Origin: Bacteroidales bacterium
Lineage (GTDB): Bacteria > Bacteroidota > Bacteroidia > Bacteroidales > VadinHA17
NCBI GenBank assembly: GCA_025454815.1
Contig: JALONR010000026.1
Location: 1-44,129 of the forward strand
Length of the DNA stretch: 44,129 bases
Direction of reading: 5' to 3'
Below the pieces are notes generated by a model. The model saw nothing but the letters and a program-made list of their open reading frames with translations. It was not told where the DNA came from and ran no database searches. This document shows positions 1 through 8,713 of this stretch, piece after piece. The position numbers and the translations under genes are program-made. Each line of letters opens with the position of its first letter. The stretch's first letter is position 1.

Positions 1-300
1 GATGAATGGGCAAGAATGTCAGATTTTCCCGGTAGTCTGAGGAGCCTCCCGGTCAGTTTTGAAATCAACGGGTTCGGATATATCGGGACAGGACAGGTAA
101 GCGGCGGGGATCTTAAGGATTTCTGGAGATACCACGCCGATGAGGACAAATGGGTCAGAGTTTCTGATATGACTACAGACGGCCGGTATTTTGCCCGATC
201 CTTCATAATAGGGAATAAAGCTTACATAGTATCCGGTATTAATGTTGAGGATATGAATTATGGAAGCCATGACGAAAGTCTTATAATATTCGAACCGTAA
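1..300 (+). CDS. C-terminal part of a kelch-repeat-like protein (5' end outside window)
   Basis: The reading frame is open from the first base (codons GAT GAA TGG GCA AGA ATG) to a TAA at 298-300, so this is the last 99 codons of a gene that begins upstream. The residues FWRYHADEDKWVRVSDM followed by GNKAYIVSG match the pattern of kelch blades (a W-x-Y dipeptide region, then a spaced hydrophobic strand and a G-rich turn). Kelch repeats form beta-propellers used for protein or glycan contact; no catalytic role can be read from this tail. It ends 6 bases before the next gene and is probably cotranscribed with it. The methionine at 16 is internal and should not be taken as the start. Confidence 0.6.
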   Translation, partial: DEWARMSDFPGSLRSLPVSFEINGFGYIGTGQVSGGDLKDFWRYHADEDKWVRVSDMTTDGRYFARSFIIGNKAYIVSGINVEDMNYGSHDESLIIFEP

Positions 301-306
301 CCAGAG

Positions 307-993
307 ATGGGAAAGAAGATATTTTTATCGATAATCCTGGCATTCAATGCAATGGTGGTTTTGTCCCAGCTGACAGACAACAGGGTAAATGTCCTCATTG
401 GCTGCCGTACAGGTATTTTCACCGGGCTGGAGTTTGTTCATGATGGGAGCTTCATAGCTCCATCACTATTTTCAAACCAGGGTAACCTGACAGGAATCTC
501 ATTTAAAACAGTGATTAAACTGAATGATTACTTCAGTATCGGAGCAGGTGCAGACCAGTCAGGTGCTTCGGGATGGAGCTGTACCGGTTCATCATTGTAT
601 GATGGATCCAGGCTCAATTTGTATTCGGTGTTCCCTGTCGTTCAGATTCATTCCGGCTTCCGCGAAACAGGTATAATGAACCGGATCAGGATATTTGCCG
701 AGGTTGCCCCTTCCCTCGGGATTGCAGAACTGAAACTCGGAAATTCTCTTTTTGAAATTCTGGGTGAACCCGGTACAGTTGATCCTGTAATGAGCAGCGA
801 TCCGTTTTATGGTATCCGTGTGGCCACCGGGATGGAACTTTCAGTCACACGCACGTTCGGAGTATGGTTTACCGGTTCGTTCAATAAGAACCTGATAAAA
901 TCAGTACTGTCCAGCGACGAAAGTTTTTCGTACCTCGATATTGGACTGGGCCTGGTTGTCAGGCTGGCAAATGACAAACGCTTTTATTATTGA
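307..993 (+). CDS. Secreted protein of unknown function, probable outer-membrane beta-barrel
   Basis: This gene encodes 228 residues. Residues 1-20 form a typical signal peptide (MGKKIFLSIILAFNAMVVLS), with no lipobox cysteine. The rest has alternating hydrophobic and polar residues, repeated glycine-rich turns (e.g. FSIGAGADQSG, LDIGLGLVVRL) and aromatic residues near the C-terminus, ending in FYY. Such a terminal aromatic and strand pattern is usual for small outer-membrane barrels of the PorT/OmpA-like type in Bacteroidota. I do not recognise a named family. It lies 6 bases after the kelch-like gene and 6 bases before the WD40 gene, so the three look like one transcription unit. The outer-membrane location is inferred, not proven. 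Confidence 0.55.
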   Translation: MGKKIFLSIILAFNAMVVLSQLTDNRVNVLIGCRTGIFTGLEFVHDGSFIAPSLFSNQGNLTGISFKTVIKLNDYFSIGAGADQSGASGWSCTGSSLYDGSRLNLYSVFPVVQIHSGFRETGIMNRIRIFAEVAPSLGIAELKLGNSLFEILGEPGTVDPVMSSDPFYGIRVATGMELSVTRTFGVWFTGSFNKNLIKSVLSSDESFSYLDIGLGLVVRLANDKRFYY

Positions 994-999
994 ATTGCC

Positions 1000-1981
1000 A
1001 TGAGAAAGAGCTTTTTTCTGGTTATCATCATTGTGATGCTTTCGGCACCATGCTTCGCCCGGAAGAAACCTGAATACAGGGTTTTCAGAACCGACAGCAA
1101 AATCGTTTACGGTATCTGCTTTACAGATAAGGGAGGAGCACTTGCCATTGCTGACAACAACACAATTAAAGTCTACTCAACCAATGAAGACCTTCTGCTG
1201 AATGAATTCAAAAACGGACACAGCAGCCAAATCATCTCCCTTTCTTTGTCAAAAGACAGCACCCTCATGGTTAGCGGAGGTAAGGACAGCACTGTTGTAT
1301 TGTGGGATTTCGTGAATGCCAGGGTGCTTAAGCGACTAAACTACCATGATGGAATAGTTACGTCAGTGCATATCTCCAATGACCAGAGGTACATTGTGTC
1401 AGGCGGAACAGACCGGAATGTTTTCATTTACGATATTGAAAGTGACAGGATAATACATGGATTCTCAGATCATTCCGACGATATAAACAGTGTGAAATTC
1501 AGTCATGATGACAACTGGATCGCCTCCCTCCGCAGGCTGCGATAAAATTGTGAATATTTACAGCACAGCCGAACTCAGGCTTGTTGCTTCACTTGCAGGG
1601 CATAAAGGCTGGGTAAGGGATATAGCCTTCAGCCATGACAATAACAGGCTGATCTCATGCGGCGATGATTCACGATTGATTACATGGAGATTCCGAAAAG
1701 GATCAGGTATTTTTGCTGAAAGATCGATAAAGGCAAGCAGCAGCTGGCTCCTCAGCACCGATACCCATCCCGACGGCATGACTTATGCTACCGGTGATAT
1801 TAATGGTGTGATAAAGGTTTTCACACATTTTGGGAGGTACACCGGGAGAATCAGTGTTCCGGTAAACAAGATCCTACTTTACCCGGGTAATACCTCAGAA
1901 ATAAATATAGCGGTTGCCACCAGGGGGAAGGGTGTGATTCTGATGGGTGGAGCGGAGATGAATATGGGGCCGATGAGATAA
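1000..1981 (+). pseudogene. WD40-repeat protein, split by a frameshift
   Basis: Two overlapping frames together make one secreted WD40 protein of about 325 residues. The first frame (1000-1545) has a signal peptide ending near APCFA and WD-like blades such as VSGGKDSTVVLWDF and VSGGTDRNVFIYDI. The second frame (within 1505-1981) carries on with AGCDKIVNIYST and LISCGDDSRLITWRF. The break is exactly at a tandem CCTC-CCTC at 1523-1530: removing one 4-base unit restores a continuous blade (WIAS joined to AGCDKIV). As written, translation stops at 1543-1545 after half the propeller. WD40 propellers are binding scaffolds, so the substrate or partner is unknown. It could be a real inactivation, a reversible slippage site, or a sequencing error. 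Confidence 0.75.
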
Positions 1982-1997
1982 GGTTCCTGCACTTCTG

Positions 1998-2206
1998 GCG
2001 TGATCCGGTATCGGGGGACCTTTGCAACAAAATCCCTGAGCCCCTGCAGCGCTCTTTGGTCTTTTTTGTTTCCTGTCCTCAGCATTGCAAGCGGGCTGAG
2101 GCGGATTACCTGCGTGATCCGGTTTCGGGGGACCTTTGCAACAAAATCCCTGAGCGCCTGCGGCGCTCTTTGGTCTTTTTTGTTTCCTGTCCTCAGCATT
2201 GCAAGC
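1998..2206. repeat. Two 95-bp direct repeats, period 114 bp
   Basis: The segments 1998-2092 and 2112-2206 are nearly identical, beginning GCGTGATCCGGT and ending AGCATTGCAAGC. Each holds a short inverted repeat; in the second copy it is perfect (GAGCGCC-TGC-GGCGCTC), in the first it has a mismatch. Each is followed by a T-rich stretch (TTTTTTGTTTCC). The open frames found on both strands here are low-quality and repeat the same peptide twice, so they are not treated as genes. The unit could be a dispersed non-coding element. Together with the terminator it fills the space between the WD40 gene and tRNA-Cys. Confidence 0.8.
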
Positions 2207-2221
2207 ATGCTTCGGCCAGTA

Positions 2222-2262
2222 AACAAAAAATCCCACCTTCACTTCGTTCAGGGGGGATTTTG
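2222..2262 (-). terminator. Hairpin terminator downstream of tRNA-Cys
   Basis: Read on the minus strand the sequence is AAAATCCC, a loop region, then GGGATTTT extended by a T-run (GGGATTTTTTG). The 8-bp stem with a 3' T tract lies immediately after the tRNA-Cys 3' end, the usual position for an intrinsic terminator. The A-rich 5' arm makes it partly bidirectional. Confidence 0.65.
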
Positions 2263-2265
2263 TTG

Positions 2266-2336
2266 AGGTCGGTGGCGGATTCGAACCGCCGTACCCGGTT
2301 TTGCAGACCGATGCCTAGCCACTCGGCCAACCGACC
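2266..2336 (-). tRNA. tRNA-Cys (anticodon GCA)
   Basis: The minus strand folds as a complete cloverleaf. The acceptor arms are GGTCGGT and ACCGACC, the anticodon loop is CTGCAAA (anticodon GCA), and the T-arm contains GGTTCGAATCC. The discriminator base is U73, the identity base of cysteine tRNAs. No CCA is encoded. It sits downstream of the SPFH gene on the same strand and upstream of a hairpin terminator. Confidence 0.95.
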
Positions 2337-2431
2337 ATTTTTTGCCAATCGCATCCGCAAACTTTCAAATGAGGGGATCTATGCAGGGAGAGTCCCGCAG
2401 CCTTACCGCCAGCCAGTTCCTGTGGTATTTT

Positions 2432-3289
2432 CTATTTCTTCCCTGGCAACGGCGCAACACCGGCCATCTCACCTATAACGTTCACAAGATCGCTTCCACC
2501 CGGAACCACAATCTTGGCATTAGACTGAAGTGAAGTCTCCAATGCCTGGAGTTTCCTGAGAATCTGCGCATTGCCTATAAAGTACTTTTCTGCAGCCTCA
2601 TTTACCAGCCTGATTGCCTCAGCCTCACCTTCGGCCTGGAGAATCTTGGCCTGCTTGGCTCCCTCAGCCTCCTTGATCTTTGCCCTCTTGACACCATCAG
2701 CAACAGTCTCGGTGGCGCTGGCCATGTCAACAGCAGCAATCTTTTCATTTTCCGCCTTCACAACCTTGTTCATCGTTTCCTGAACATCTTTCGGCGGATC
2801 AATCTGCTTCAGCTCGGTCCGAACTATCTCAATACCCCATCCCTGAGTCTCGGTATGAAGAGTGCTGTACAGCTCTGCGTTAATCTTTCCGCGCTCACTG
2901 TTGGCCGACTTCAGCGTCATCGTACCAATGATGTTACGCAGAGTGGTCCGGGCAAGGTTTACAATCTGCCACTTGAAGTTGGCAACATTGTAGATTGAGC
3001 CCTTCACGCTCTCCTCATCAGCCTTGACCCTGAAATAAACCTGCGCATCAACACTGGCATTAAGGTTGTCATTGGTTATGATTTCCTGAGGCTCCGCATC
3101 AACCATCTGCTCGGTTACGTTGACCTGGTAAAGCCTGTCAATAACCGGAATAATCCAGTGGAAACCAGGATTGGCAAAGTGATGGTACTTTCCAAGTCGC
3201 TCAATAAGAGCACGATGGGTAGGTCTGACGATCCTGATACCCCAAAAGAAAATCAGGATAACTGTTAAAGCAATAATCCAGTAAATCAT
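2432..3289 (-). CDS. SPFH/band-7 (stomatin-like) membrane protein, QmcA family
   Basis: The protein has 285 residues. It has one N-terminal membrane segment (about residues 2-20, IIALTVILIFFWGI), then a band-7/SPFH domain from about 20 to 185 with typical strings (RALIERLGKYHH, PGFHWIIPVID, SVDAQVYFRV). A charged, alanine- and glutamate-rich helix (about 180-240, KEAEGAKQAKILQAEGEAEA) follows and drives oligomerisation in this family. The length matches QmcA/YbbK-type paraslipins, which form large cage-like assemblies at the membrane and often associate with FtsH-like or NfeD-type proteases. No NfeD or FtsH gene is adjacent. It is probably a housekeeping gene outside the polysaccharide locus. 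The 155 bases between it and the epimerase gene show no clear terminator or promoter. Confidence 0.92.
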   Translation of the reverse strand: MIYWIIALTVILIFFWGIRIVRPTHRALIERLGKYHHFANPGFHWIIPVIDRLYQVNVTEQMVDAEPQEIITNDNLNASVDAQVYFRVKADEESVKGSIYNVANFKWQIVNLARTTLRNIIGTMTLKSANSERGKINAELYSTLHTETQGWGIEIVRTELKQIDPPKDVQETMNKVVKAENEKIAAVDMASATETVADGVKRAKIKEAEGAKQAKILQAEGEAEAIRLVNEAAEKYFIGNAQILRKLQALETSLQSNAKIVVPGGSDLVNVIGEMAGVAPLPGKK

Positions 3290-3444
3290 GTTTTAAGCCC
3301 TTTCATTAGATAGATTCCTACGAAGTTATGCAAAAATGAGCTATGATTTATCCGCAATATGTAATTATTGTCAGCACTGCTGCCTTCCCGATCAGCCAGC
3401 CGGCGGATACGGGATAATCCTGCCAATTGCCTTCTGCCTGCTGC

Positions 3445-4692
3445 CTACTCTCTATCGAGTATTTCCAGACACATGCGTGTATTGTGATACGGACATTTCC
3501 AGAACCCTGCCTTGTCGTCATCAAGGTTAACGGTGCCATCGGCACGGATGCTCCAGAACCATTCTCCGTTCTCATGGTCGACAAGGTTCTTTCTGATGTA
3601 ATCGAAAGCTTCTGATGCCATCGCCAGCCAGCTTGCGTCACCGCTGAGCTGCCATGCATTGAGAAATCCCACCACTGCCTCAGCCTGGACCCACCAGTGC
3701 CTGTCGCGGTCGAAATGACCTGCAGCATCATCCTTCTCATAGAAGAGACTTCCATCTTCAGCCAATCCTTCAGTTGCGGCAGAGGCAATCCTGAGTGCAG
3801 TGCCATTAATTCCCTGAACACCGAAGAATTCATTCTCATCCCCTCCTTTAACCCTTTCCGGCTCCCCCGGCACCGAGGCCGCCTCGCAGAGCAGCCATGA
3901 GGCCTCAATATCATGCCCGTATGACACAATGGCTGACCTGCGGTTCCACTCCTCATCAAAGAAGAGGTTGAGGTGCGAGGTCTCCGGGTCAACAATTCTT
4001 TCCGCGAAGTCCCTTACCAGCCCTGCAAGCTGTTTCCGAAGTTCATTGTCAGGCCATACCCTGTAAAGGCTTGTATATGCTTCAAGGATATGCAGGTGGG
4101 TGTTCATTGTCTTCTTCTCATTTGCATCCTTTGCACTCAGGCGAAGGTCTGCGATCTCTCCCCACTCACGGGTGAAAGCCTCGAGGTACCCGCCATGTTC
4201 ACGGTCAAAGCTGTGCTGCTCAATCAGCCTGAAAAGCCCTATCGCCCTGTCAAGCGACTCCCTGTCACCCGAGGCAAGGTGATAGGTGCTGAGGGCATAG
4301 ATGAAGAAAGCCTGGGAGTAGATCTGTTTCTTTGTATCCAGGGGATTACCGTCAGAAGAAAGGCTCCAGAATGTTCCGCCGTGTTTTGCGTCAAAGAAAT
4401 GGCTGAAGATGTAGTCGCGTGCCCTGGCAGCCGTCTCCATTAAAATGGGATCCCTGAGCCTGAGGTAAGCTGCAGAGAAGCTCCAGAGGATCCGGGCGTT
4501 GAGTATACCTCCCTTCGGTGCATCATGAACAACATTCCCGTGGCCGTCAATCTGACCGTAAAATCCTCCCCTTTCATTGTCGGTCATCCTCCTGATCCAC
4601 CAGGGCATGATATTGCTGGTCAGTTCCTCGCGGGCGGAAACCTTCATTTCTGTAAGGAGCCCCGGAACCTCATTTTGCATCTGATTCCCCAT
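3445..4692 (-). CDS. Cellobiose/mannobiose 2-epimerase (AGE family)
   Basis: This 415-residue protein has no signal peptide, so it is cytoplasmic. It shows the (alpha/alpha)6-barrel pattern of N-acylglucosamine 2-epimerase relatives. It has conserved histidines in NTHLH (His199), SYGHDIEASWLL (His260), RHWWVQAEA (His332) and CPYHNTRM (His403); His260 and His403 match the acid/base pair known from cellobiose 2-epimerases. In mannan-using Bacteroides the homologue converts beta-1,4-mannobiose to mannosyl-glucose. The next gene upstream encodes the phosphorylase that consumes this product, which strongly supports mannobiose as the physiological substrate. It is the last gene of the GH5-GH26-GH130-epimerase run. 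The start at 4692 is used because it gives the usual family length; a second ATG lies four codons inside. Confidence 0.93.
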   Translation of the reverse strand: MGNQMQNEVPGLLTEMKVSAREELTSNIMPWWIRRMTDNERGGFYGQIDGHGNVVHDAPKGGILNARILWSFSAAYLRLRDPILMETAARARDYIFSHFFDAKHGGTFWSLSSDGNPLDTKKQIYSQAFFIYALSTYHLASGDRESLDRAIGLFRLIEQHSFDREHGGYLEAFTREWGEIADLRLSAKDANEKKTMNTHLHILEAYTSLYRVWPDNELRKQLAGLVRDFAERIVDPETSHLNLFFDEEWNRRSAIVSYGHDIEASWLLCEAASVPGEPERVKGGDENEFFGVQGINGTALRIASAATEGLAEDGSLFYEKDDAAGHFDRDRHWWVQAEAVVGFLNAWQLSGDASWLAMASEAFDYIRKNLVDHENGEWFWSIRADGTVNLDDDKAGFWKCPYHNTRMCLEILDRE

Positions 4693-4784
4693 TTATGTCA
4701 ATTATCTGTAAAACAAATACATGCGAGCCTGCTAATTTATGACCGGGTAAACCACGGGATAGCCTGAGGCACCAGGTAACGCAA

Positions 4785-5969
4785 CTATTTACCCTCCAGG
4801 AACTCCCTGTTGCGGTCAATTATTGAATTCAGCGTCTTAACAGATTCCGCAGAGCGAAACCGGTCAGCAGGGGTGTTCATGCAATAATCAATAAGGCGAT
4901 CGACGGTGGATATCGCCACATGCATCCGTGTATCTGAGGATGCATAATAGATGTAAACAGTACCGTCGTCGTCAGCTATCCAGCCATTGGAGAAAAGCAC
5001 ATTGGAAACATCACCGATGCGCTCCTCCTCAACGGGAGCCATGAAATATCCTCCCGGCTCTGCAATCACCCTTGCGGGATCATCCAGCGCCGTCATATAG
5101 AGATAGAGAACATAGCGGAGTCCTGCAGCGCACCCTCTCACCCCGTGAGCCAGGTGGAGCCATCCGGAGGGTGTCTTTATGGGATGGGGTCCCTCGCCGT
5201 TCTTCAGCTCCCTGATGGTATGGTAGTGCCGGTGGTTGATTATCTTTTCATCACCGGGGGCGATCACCGCACGGGTGATATCCTTCACCAGCGCCCATCC
5301 TATGCCACCGCCGCTGCCGGCATCGATGAAGCCGTCCTGCGGGCGGGTATAGAGCGCATACATGCCGTTGACAAACTCGGGGTGCAATACCACGTTTCGC
5401 TGCTGACTTGCAGAGACCAGGTCGGGGAGACGTTCCCATGTGACCAGGTCACGCGTGCGGGCTATGCCGGCAGCGGCAACAGCGGAAGAGAGGTCACCGG
5501 GAGCAGCCTTCGGATCCTTCCGCTCGCTACAGAAGACACCGTATATCCATCCGTCCTCATGCTGCGTCAGGCGCATGTCGTAAACGTTGATGTCAGGATC
5601 GTCAGTCTCCGGCATGGTGACCGGATGATCCCAAAAGCGGAAGTTATCAATCCCGTTGGGACTCTCTGCAATTGCAAAGAAAGATTTCCTGTCGTACCCC
5701 TCAACCCTTACGGCCAGCAGATACCTGCTGTTCAACTTCATTGCCCCTGCATTGAATGCTGCGTTGATGCCGAAGCGCTCCATCAGGTGAGGGTTGGTTG
5801 CCGGGTTAAGATCATACCTCCATGCCAGGGGGGTGTGAGCCCCGGTAAGGACAGGGTATGCATACCGGTCAAAGATACCATTACCTGTTCCGGTCTTATG
5901 GTTGCGTCGGGTAATGAGTGCCTCATGCTCCTCCGTGAGCCTGGCAAGACGCTGTTTGAAATTATCCAT
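4785..5969 (-). CDS. GH130 4-O-beta-D-mannosyl-D-glucose phosphorylase
   Basis: The protein has 394 residues and no signal peptide, hence cytoplasmic. It is a five-bladed propeller enzyme of family GH130, subfamily 1 by its close fit to the Bacteroides fragilis enzyme. The motif [12 protein letters not shown] places the proposed catalytic Asp at residue 131, the same number as in that enzyme. Other family strings are [20 protein letters not shown] and HLAHGVRG. It cleaves mannosyl-beta-1,4-glucose with phosphate, giving mannose-1-phosphate and glucose. It is followed after 92 bases by the epimerase that makes its substrate and preceded after 13 bases by a GH26 mannanase, the same set of functions as the known bacteroidal mannan pathway. 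Confidence 0.95.
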   Translation of the reverse strand: MDNFKQRLARLTEEHEALITRRNHKTGTGNGIFDRYAYPVLTGAHTPLAWRYDLNPATNPHLMERFGINAAFNAGAMKLNSRYLLAVRVEGYDRKSFFAIAESPNGIDNFRFWDHPVTMPETDDPDINVYDMRLTQHEDGWIYGVFCSERKDPKAAPGDLSSAVAAAGIARTRDLVTWERLPDLVSASQQRNVVLHPEFVNGMYALYTRPQDGFIDAGSGGGIGWALVKDITRAVIAPGDEKIINHRHYHTIRELKNGEGPHPIKTPSGWLHLAHGVRGCAAGLRYVLYLYMTALDDPARVIAEPGGYFMAPVEEERIGDVSNVLFSNGWIADDDGTVYIYYASSDTRMHVAISTVDRLIDYCMNTPADRFRSAESVKTLNSIIDRNREFLEGK

Positions 5970-5982
5970 TCTCCTTTACTGA

Positions 5983-7113
5983 TTATTCCTGTTTATAGAT
6001 GCCCAGTGCCGTCACATCGGACTGGAAGAGAGTTTCCGGGAGGTTGTAGAAGGCAACGAAATCCTGTTCACTTACATGTCCGGGGTATGGGGCATAAAAG
6101 TGGCCTGGCTTGTTGTGGGCGTTGCGCCACACCAGGGCATAGGAAATCCGGTGATCCCTTATTGCAGGCCAGAATGCCGAAGTCCACCATGCTGAATCAG
6201 GAATACCCTCATACCCTGCTTCCGTCAGTGCCGCCAGTTTACCGTGCGCTGTGGCAGCACTGGTGACGATGCCCAGCACTCTGCTTACATTTTCACTGAA
6301 TGAGCGGTTTCCGGCATCAGGCATCTGGTAGTAATCGAAGCCGATTAGGTCGACATAATCGTCACCCGGATAACGTTCCAGGTACTGTTCAATATTTTCA
6401 ATATCGCCTCCGCTTGAGTAGGCGAAGAGCAGGTTGTGCAGGTTCTTCTCTTCGCAAAGGTAATCGAAAGTGAATCTCCACAATGCCTTGAACTCTTCCG
6501 TGGTGCAGAGGTTCTGTCCCCACCAGAACCAGCTGCCGGTATGCTCATGCCAGGGCCTGAATATGACCGGTATTGCAACACCCTGGTCATCAACCAGGGA
6601 TGCCAGGAACTCCGACAGGTTGTCAAGCCAGGTCTTAAACTCTTCATGTTTTTCGCCTCCCGGAAGCACCGAAGCAACCACCCTGTCAGAAGACACATCC
6701 CACGAGTTGCTTCCGGTAAGCGGGTTATCAACATGCCAGCTGAAGGTGATGACACCGCCCCGTTTCCAGATCTGATCAACAAAGGTCTTCATATCTGCAA
6801 AGGGAACGGAGTCAAGGTTCACCGGTGAGCGGTGTTCGATGTCACCCAGGTCCATACCATAAACTGCAGGGTAGTCTCCTGTGACCCGTTTTACATCCGA
6901 TTCGCCCCCGGGGTAAACCCAGCCTATTCCGTATGACAGGTCATCCTGGTGGCCGAACATTATCCCTTCACCGGCCGCATCTCTCAATCCTGCGAGCATT
7001 TTAACAGTTTCCGGGGTGGCTGATTTATCTGCCGGGCCGCTTATGCTTCCTTCCCCCGTATTGCATCCGGTCATAATCAGGATTGCAGCAATTATGGCAA
7101 ATATCTTATACAT
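5983..7113 (-). CDS. GH26 beta-mannanase, lipoprotein
   Basis: The ATG at 7113 is chosen because it gives a clean lipoprotein signal (MYKIFAIIAAILIMTGC, acylated Cys17). The longer frame from 7164 would add 17 residues that hide the signal and overlap the gene upstream. The mature 376-residue protein is a single GH26 domain. The acid/base Glu190 lies in RPWHEHTGSWFWWG and the nucleophile Glu298 in ALTEAGYEG, both standard GH26 motifs. The start FGHQDDLSYG is also typical. The likely reaction is hydrolysis of beta-1,4-mannosidic bonds in mannan, glucomannan or galactomannan, probably releasing mannobiose, at the outer membrane or in the periplasm. It starts 7 bases after the GH5 stop, so it is cotranscribed with GH5. 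Confidence 0.94.
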   Translation of the reverse strand: MYKIFAIIAAILIMTGCNTGEGSISGPADKSATPETVKMLAGLRDAAGEGIMFGHQDDLSYGIGWVYPGGESDVKRVTGDYPAVYGMDLGDIEHRSPVNLDSVPFADMKTFVDQIWKRGGVITFSWHVDNPLTGSNSWDVSSDRVVASVLPGGEKHEEFKTWLDNLSEFLASLVDDQGVAIPVIFRPWHEHTGSWFWWGQNLCTTEEFKALWRFTFDYLCEEKNLHNLLFAYSSGGDIENIEQYLERYPGDDYVDLIGFDYYQMPDAGNRSFSENVSRVLGIVTSAATAHGKLAALTEAGYEGIPDSAWWTSAFWPAIRDHRISYALVWRNAHNKPGHFYAPYPGHVSEQDFVAFYNLPETLFQSDVTALGIYKQE

Positions 7114-7120
7114 GATTATA

Positions 7121-8425
7121 TTATTTTTTGGTAAGTATTGAAATGCGCCGGCTGAAATCTGCAATTATTGCGATGGTGGAGTCGGTGTCGAAGACTGAGT
7201 TGAGTCCCTGCTCCTCCTGCGGCGGATCGCCCAGATAATCGTCGCCCGGCAGCCAGTGGATGCGACCACCGGCAGCCCTCCCCTCGCCGGCATAAGCCCA
7301 GACGTTGCACCCGGCCAGAGGGCCGGGTCTGCCGGCATGGTCAAGCACCTGCTGGAAGGCATTGCTGTAATAGATGTCACGTGACACCGTTGACTCCCCC
7401 GGTGAAAAGCCGTGATAGTCACGCGGCAGGCCGAATTCCTCAAGGACTATCGGCTTGTTGAGCTTATCAGCTACCTCAAGGTGGTCATTCATATACTGGT
7501 TTGTCTTCTCAATGGATGAACCAAGGCTGCCGCTGATATCCTTAATGTCAATCCATCCCCAGTTTTTAGGCCAGATGTGCATTACAAGATAGTCGATATC
7601 CGGATTGGCATGAATGCGTTCGAAAAGCTCCATCTGCTGTTCGCATCCGTGCCTTCCCTCAGTGCCTGTTGTTACAAGATGGTTTTCGTCAAGCTCCTGG
7701 AGCAGGGCAGCTATACGGCTTATCATAGCCTCAAATGCCGGGATATTCTCATCAGAGAATGCCCGCGGCTCATTGGCTATTTCCCAGGTCATGATAGCAG
7801 GGTCATCAGTGTATTTAAGCCCCGTATAGCTGTTGGTTCGCCCGAGTACAAACCGGATGAAATCCTCAAACTGGCTGATGCAAGGTTCGCAGTTGTTGAA
7901 CTGACCGGAGTAAGCCATGAACTGAGGCCAGGTGTTCGGAGCAATATTTGGATTTGGTATCGGGCCATATCCATTCCAGCTGAGGTATTGTGAGAATCCC
8001 CCGCTCCAGTCCCACGCATTGTTAAGGAACAGGATTGCATGCATGCCCCTCTTTCCCATTTCGGCCAGGAGGAAATCGAGCCCGTCAAGCAGCTCCTCGC
8101 TGTATTCACCCGGGGCGACCTGAAGTGCAGGCGTCACCCTGAATGGTTCATTGTCAGGACCTTCAGGGCCAACCATCACCCTCAGGTTGGTGATGCCGAT
8201 GTTTTTCATGTGATCAAGTTCTCTCAGCAGCCGTTCCCTGTCGCCATACCGGCCCCCTGTACCCAGGATGGCTCCATACCAGTAATTGGCTCCTATGAAA
8301 TAATAGGGTTCGCCGGCTAACCTGAAAATGCCGTCTTCTACTTTAACATAATCATGTTTCTGACTGCTTCCGCAACCCATAAGGGCCAGCAACAGAAGGA
8401 GCCCCGTGAATAACTTGCCTGTCAT
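7121..8425 (-). CDS. GH5 (subfamily 7-like) beta-mannanase, lipoprotein
   Basis: The ATG at 8425 gives 434 residues with a short lipoprotein signal (MTGKLFTGLLLLLALMGC, Cys18). An upstream TTG at 8449 would add eight residues but overlaps a -7 promoter box, so it is not preferred. The TIM-barrel shows the acid/base Glu219 in TWEIANEPR and the nucleophile Glu330 in VLEEFG. Other strings (FIGANYWYGA, NLRVMVGPEGP) fit endo-beta-mannanases of GH5_7. It should cut beta-1,4-mannan or glucomannan outside the cytoplasm. It is the first gene of a four-gene minus-strand operon and diverges from the AraC regulator. Confidence 0.92.
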   Translation of the reverse strand: MTGKLFTGLLLLLALMGCGSSQKHDYVKVEDGIFRLAGEPYYFIGANYWYGAILGTGGRYGDRERLLRELDHMKNIGITNLRVMVGPEGPDNEPFRVTPALQVAPGEYSEELLDGLDFLLAEMGKRGMHAILFLNNAWDWSGGFSQYLSWNGYGPIPNPNIAPNTWPQFMAYSGQFNNCEPCISQFEDFIRFVLGRTNSYTGLKYTDDPAIMTWEIANEPRAFSDENIPAFEAMISRIAALLQELDENHLVTTGTEGRHGCEQQMELFERIHANPDIDYLVMHIWPKNWGWIDIKDISGSLGSSIEKTNQYMNDHLEVADKLNKPIVLEEFGLPRDYHGFSPGESTVSRDIYYSNAFQQVLDHAGRPGPLAGCNVWAYAGEGRAAGGRIHWLPGDDYLGDPPQEEQGLNSVFDTDSTIAIIADFSRRISILTKK

Positions 8426-8446
8426 GAGTTTAGATACGTTCTTAAT

Positions 8447-8454
8447 CAAATATA
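8447..8454 (-). promoter_or_regulatory. -7 promoter box for the GH5 operon
   Basis: The minus strand reads TATATTTG, an exact match to the Bacteroidota -7 consensus TAnnTTTG, 22 bases before the ATG at 8425. I see no TTG at the expected -33 distance, which would fit a promoter that needs an activator. Confidence 0.5.
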
Positions 8455-8569
8455 GTCAATCAATGCTGCTGGGATGTAATATCTTTCTTTTAATTAATGA
8501 TACTATAATACCATGATTAATCCGGCATTTGCATAATTACCGCCAGTTATCAATACAATTTTGCCCATG

Positions 8570-8660
8570 TTTCAGGATAAGAAGGGGCAGATACATCCGG
8601 GAAGGTTATTATATAAATGACTAACTGTTAATTAAACATTTAGGTGGTTCTATCCTGAAA
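8570..8660. repeat. Widely spaced 10-bp inverted repeat between GH5 and the AraC gene
   Basis: TTTCAGGATA at 8570-8579 and its perfect complement TATCCTGAAA at 8651-8660 flank 71 bases. Just inside, GAA and TTC extend the match with a one-base offset. The pair lies in the only divergent intergenic region next to the regulator, so it may be two oppositely oriented binding sites for the AraC protein. A further imperfect palindrome occupies 8497-8514 (ATG...CAT, 7 of 9 pairs). The rest of 8455-8713 is AT-rich and holds no gene. Confidence 0.45.
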
Positions 8661-8713
8661 GTATATCATTTTACCATATCTTTTATATCTTTAGCCTGCT
8701 ATCAGGCAGAAGA

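Noticed and set aside
1879-2266. Overlapping open frames on both strands with repeated peptides
   Set aside because: They arise from the 95-bp DNA repeats, overlap in several frames and have no plausible start or neighbours.
5145-6266. Long plus-strand open frame of 373 codons
   Set aside because: It is antisense to the GH130 and GH26 genes, has no family pattern, and mirrors their codon structure; a shadow frame.
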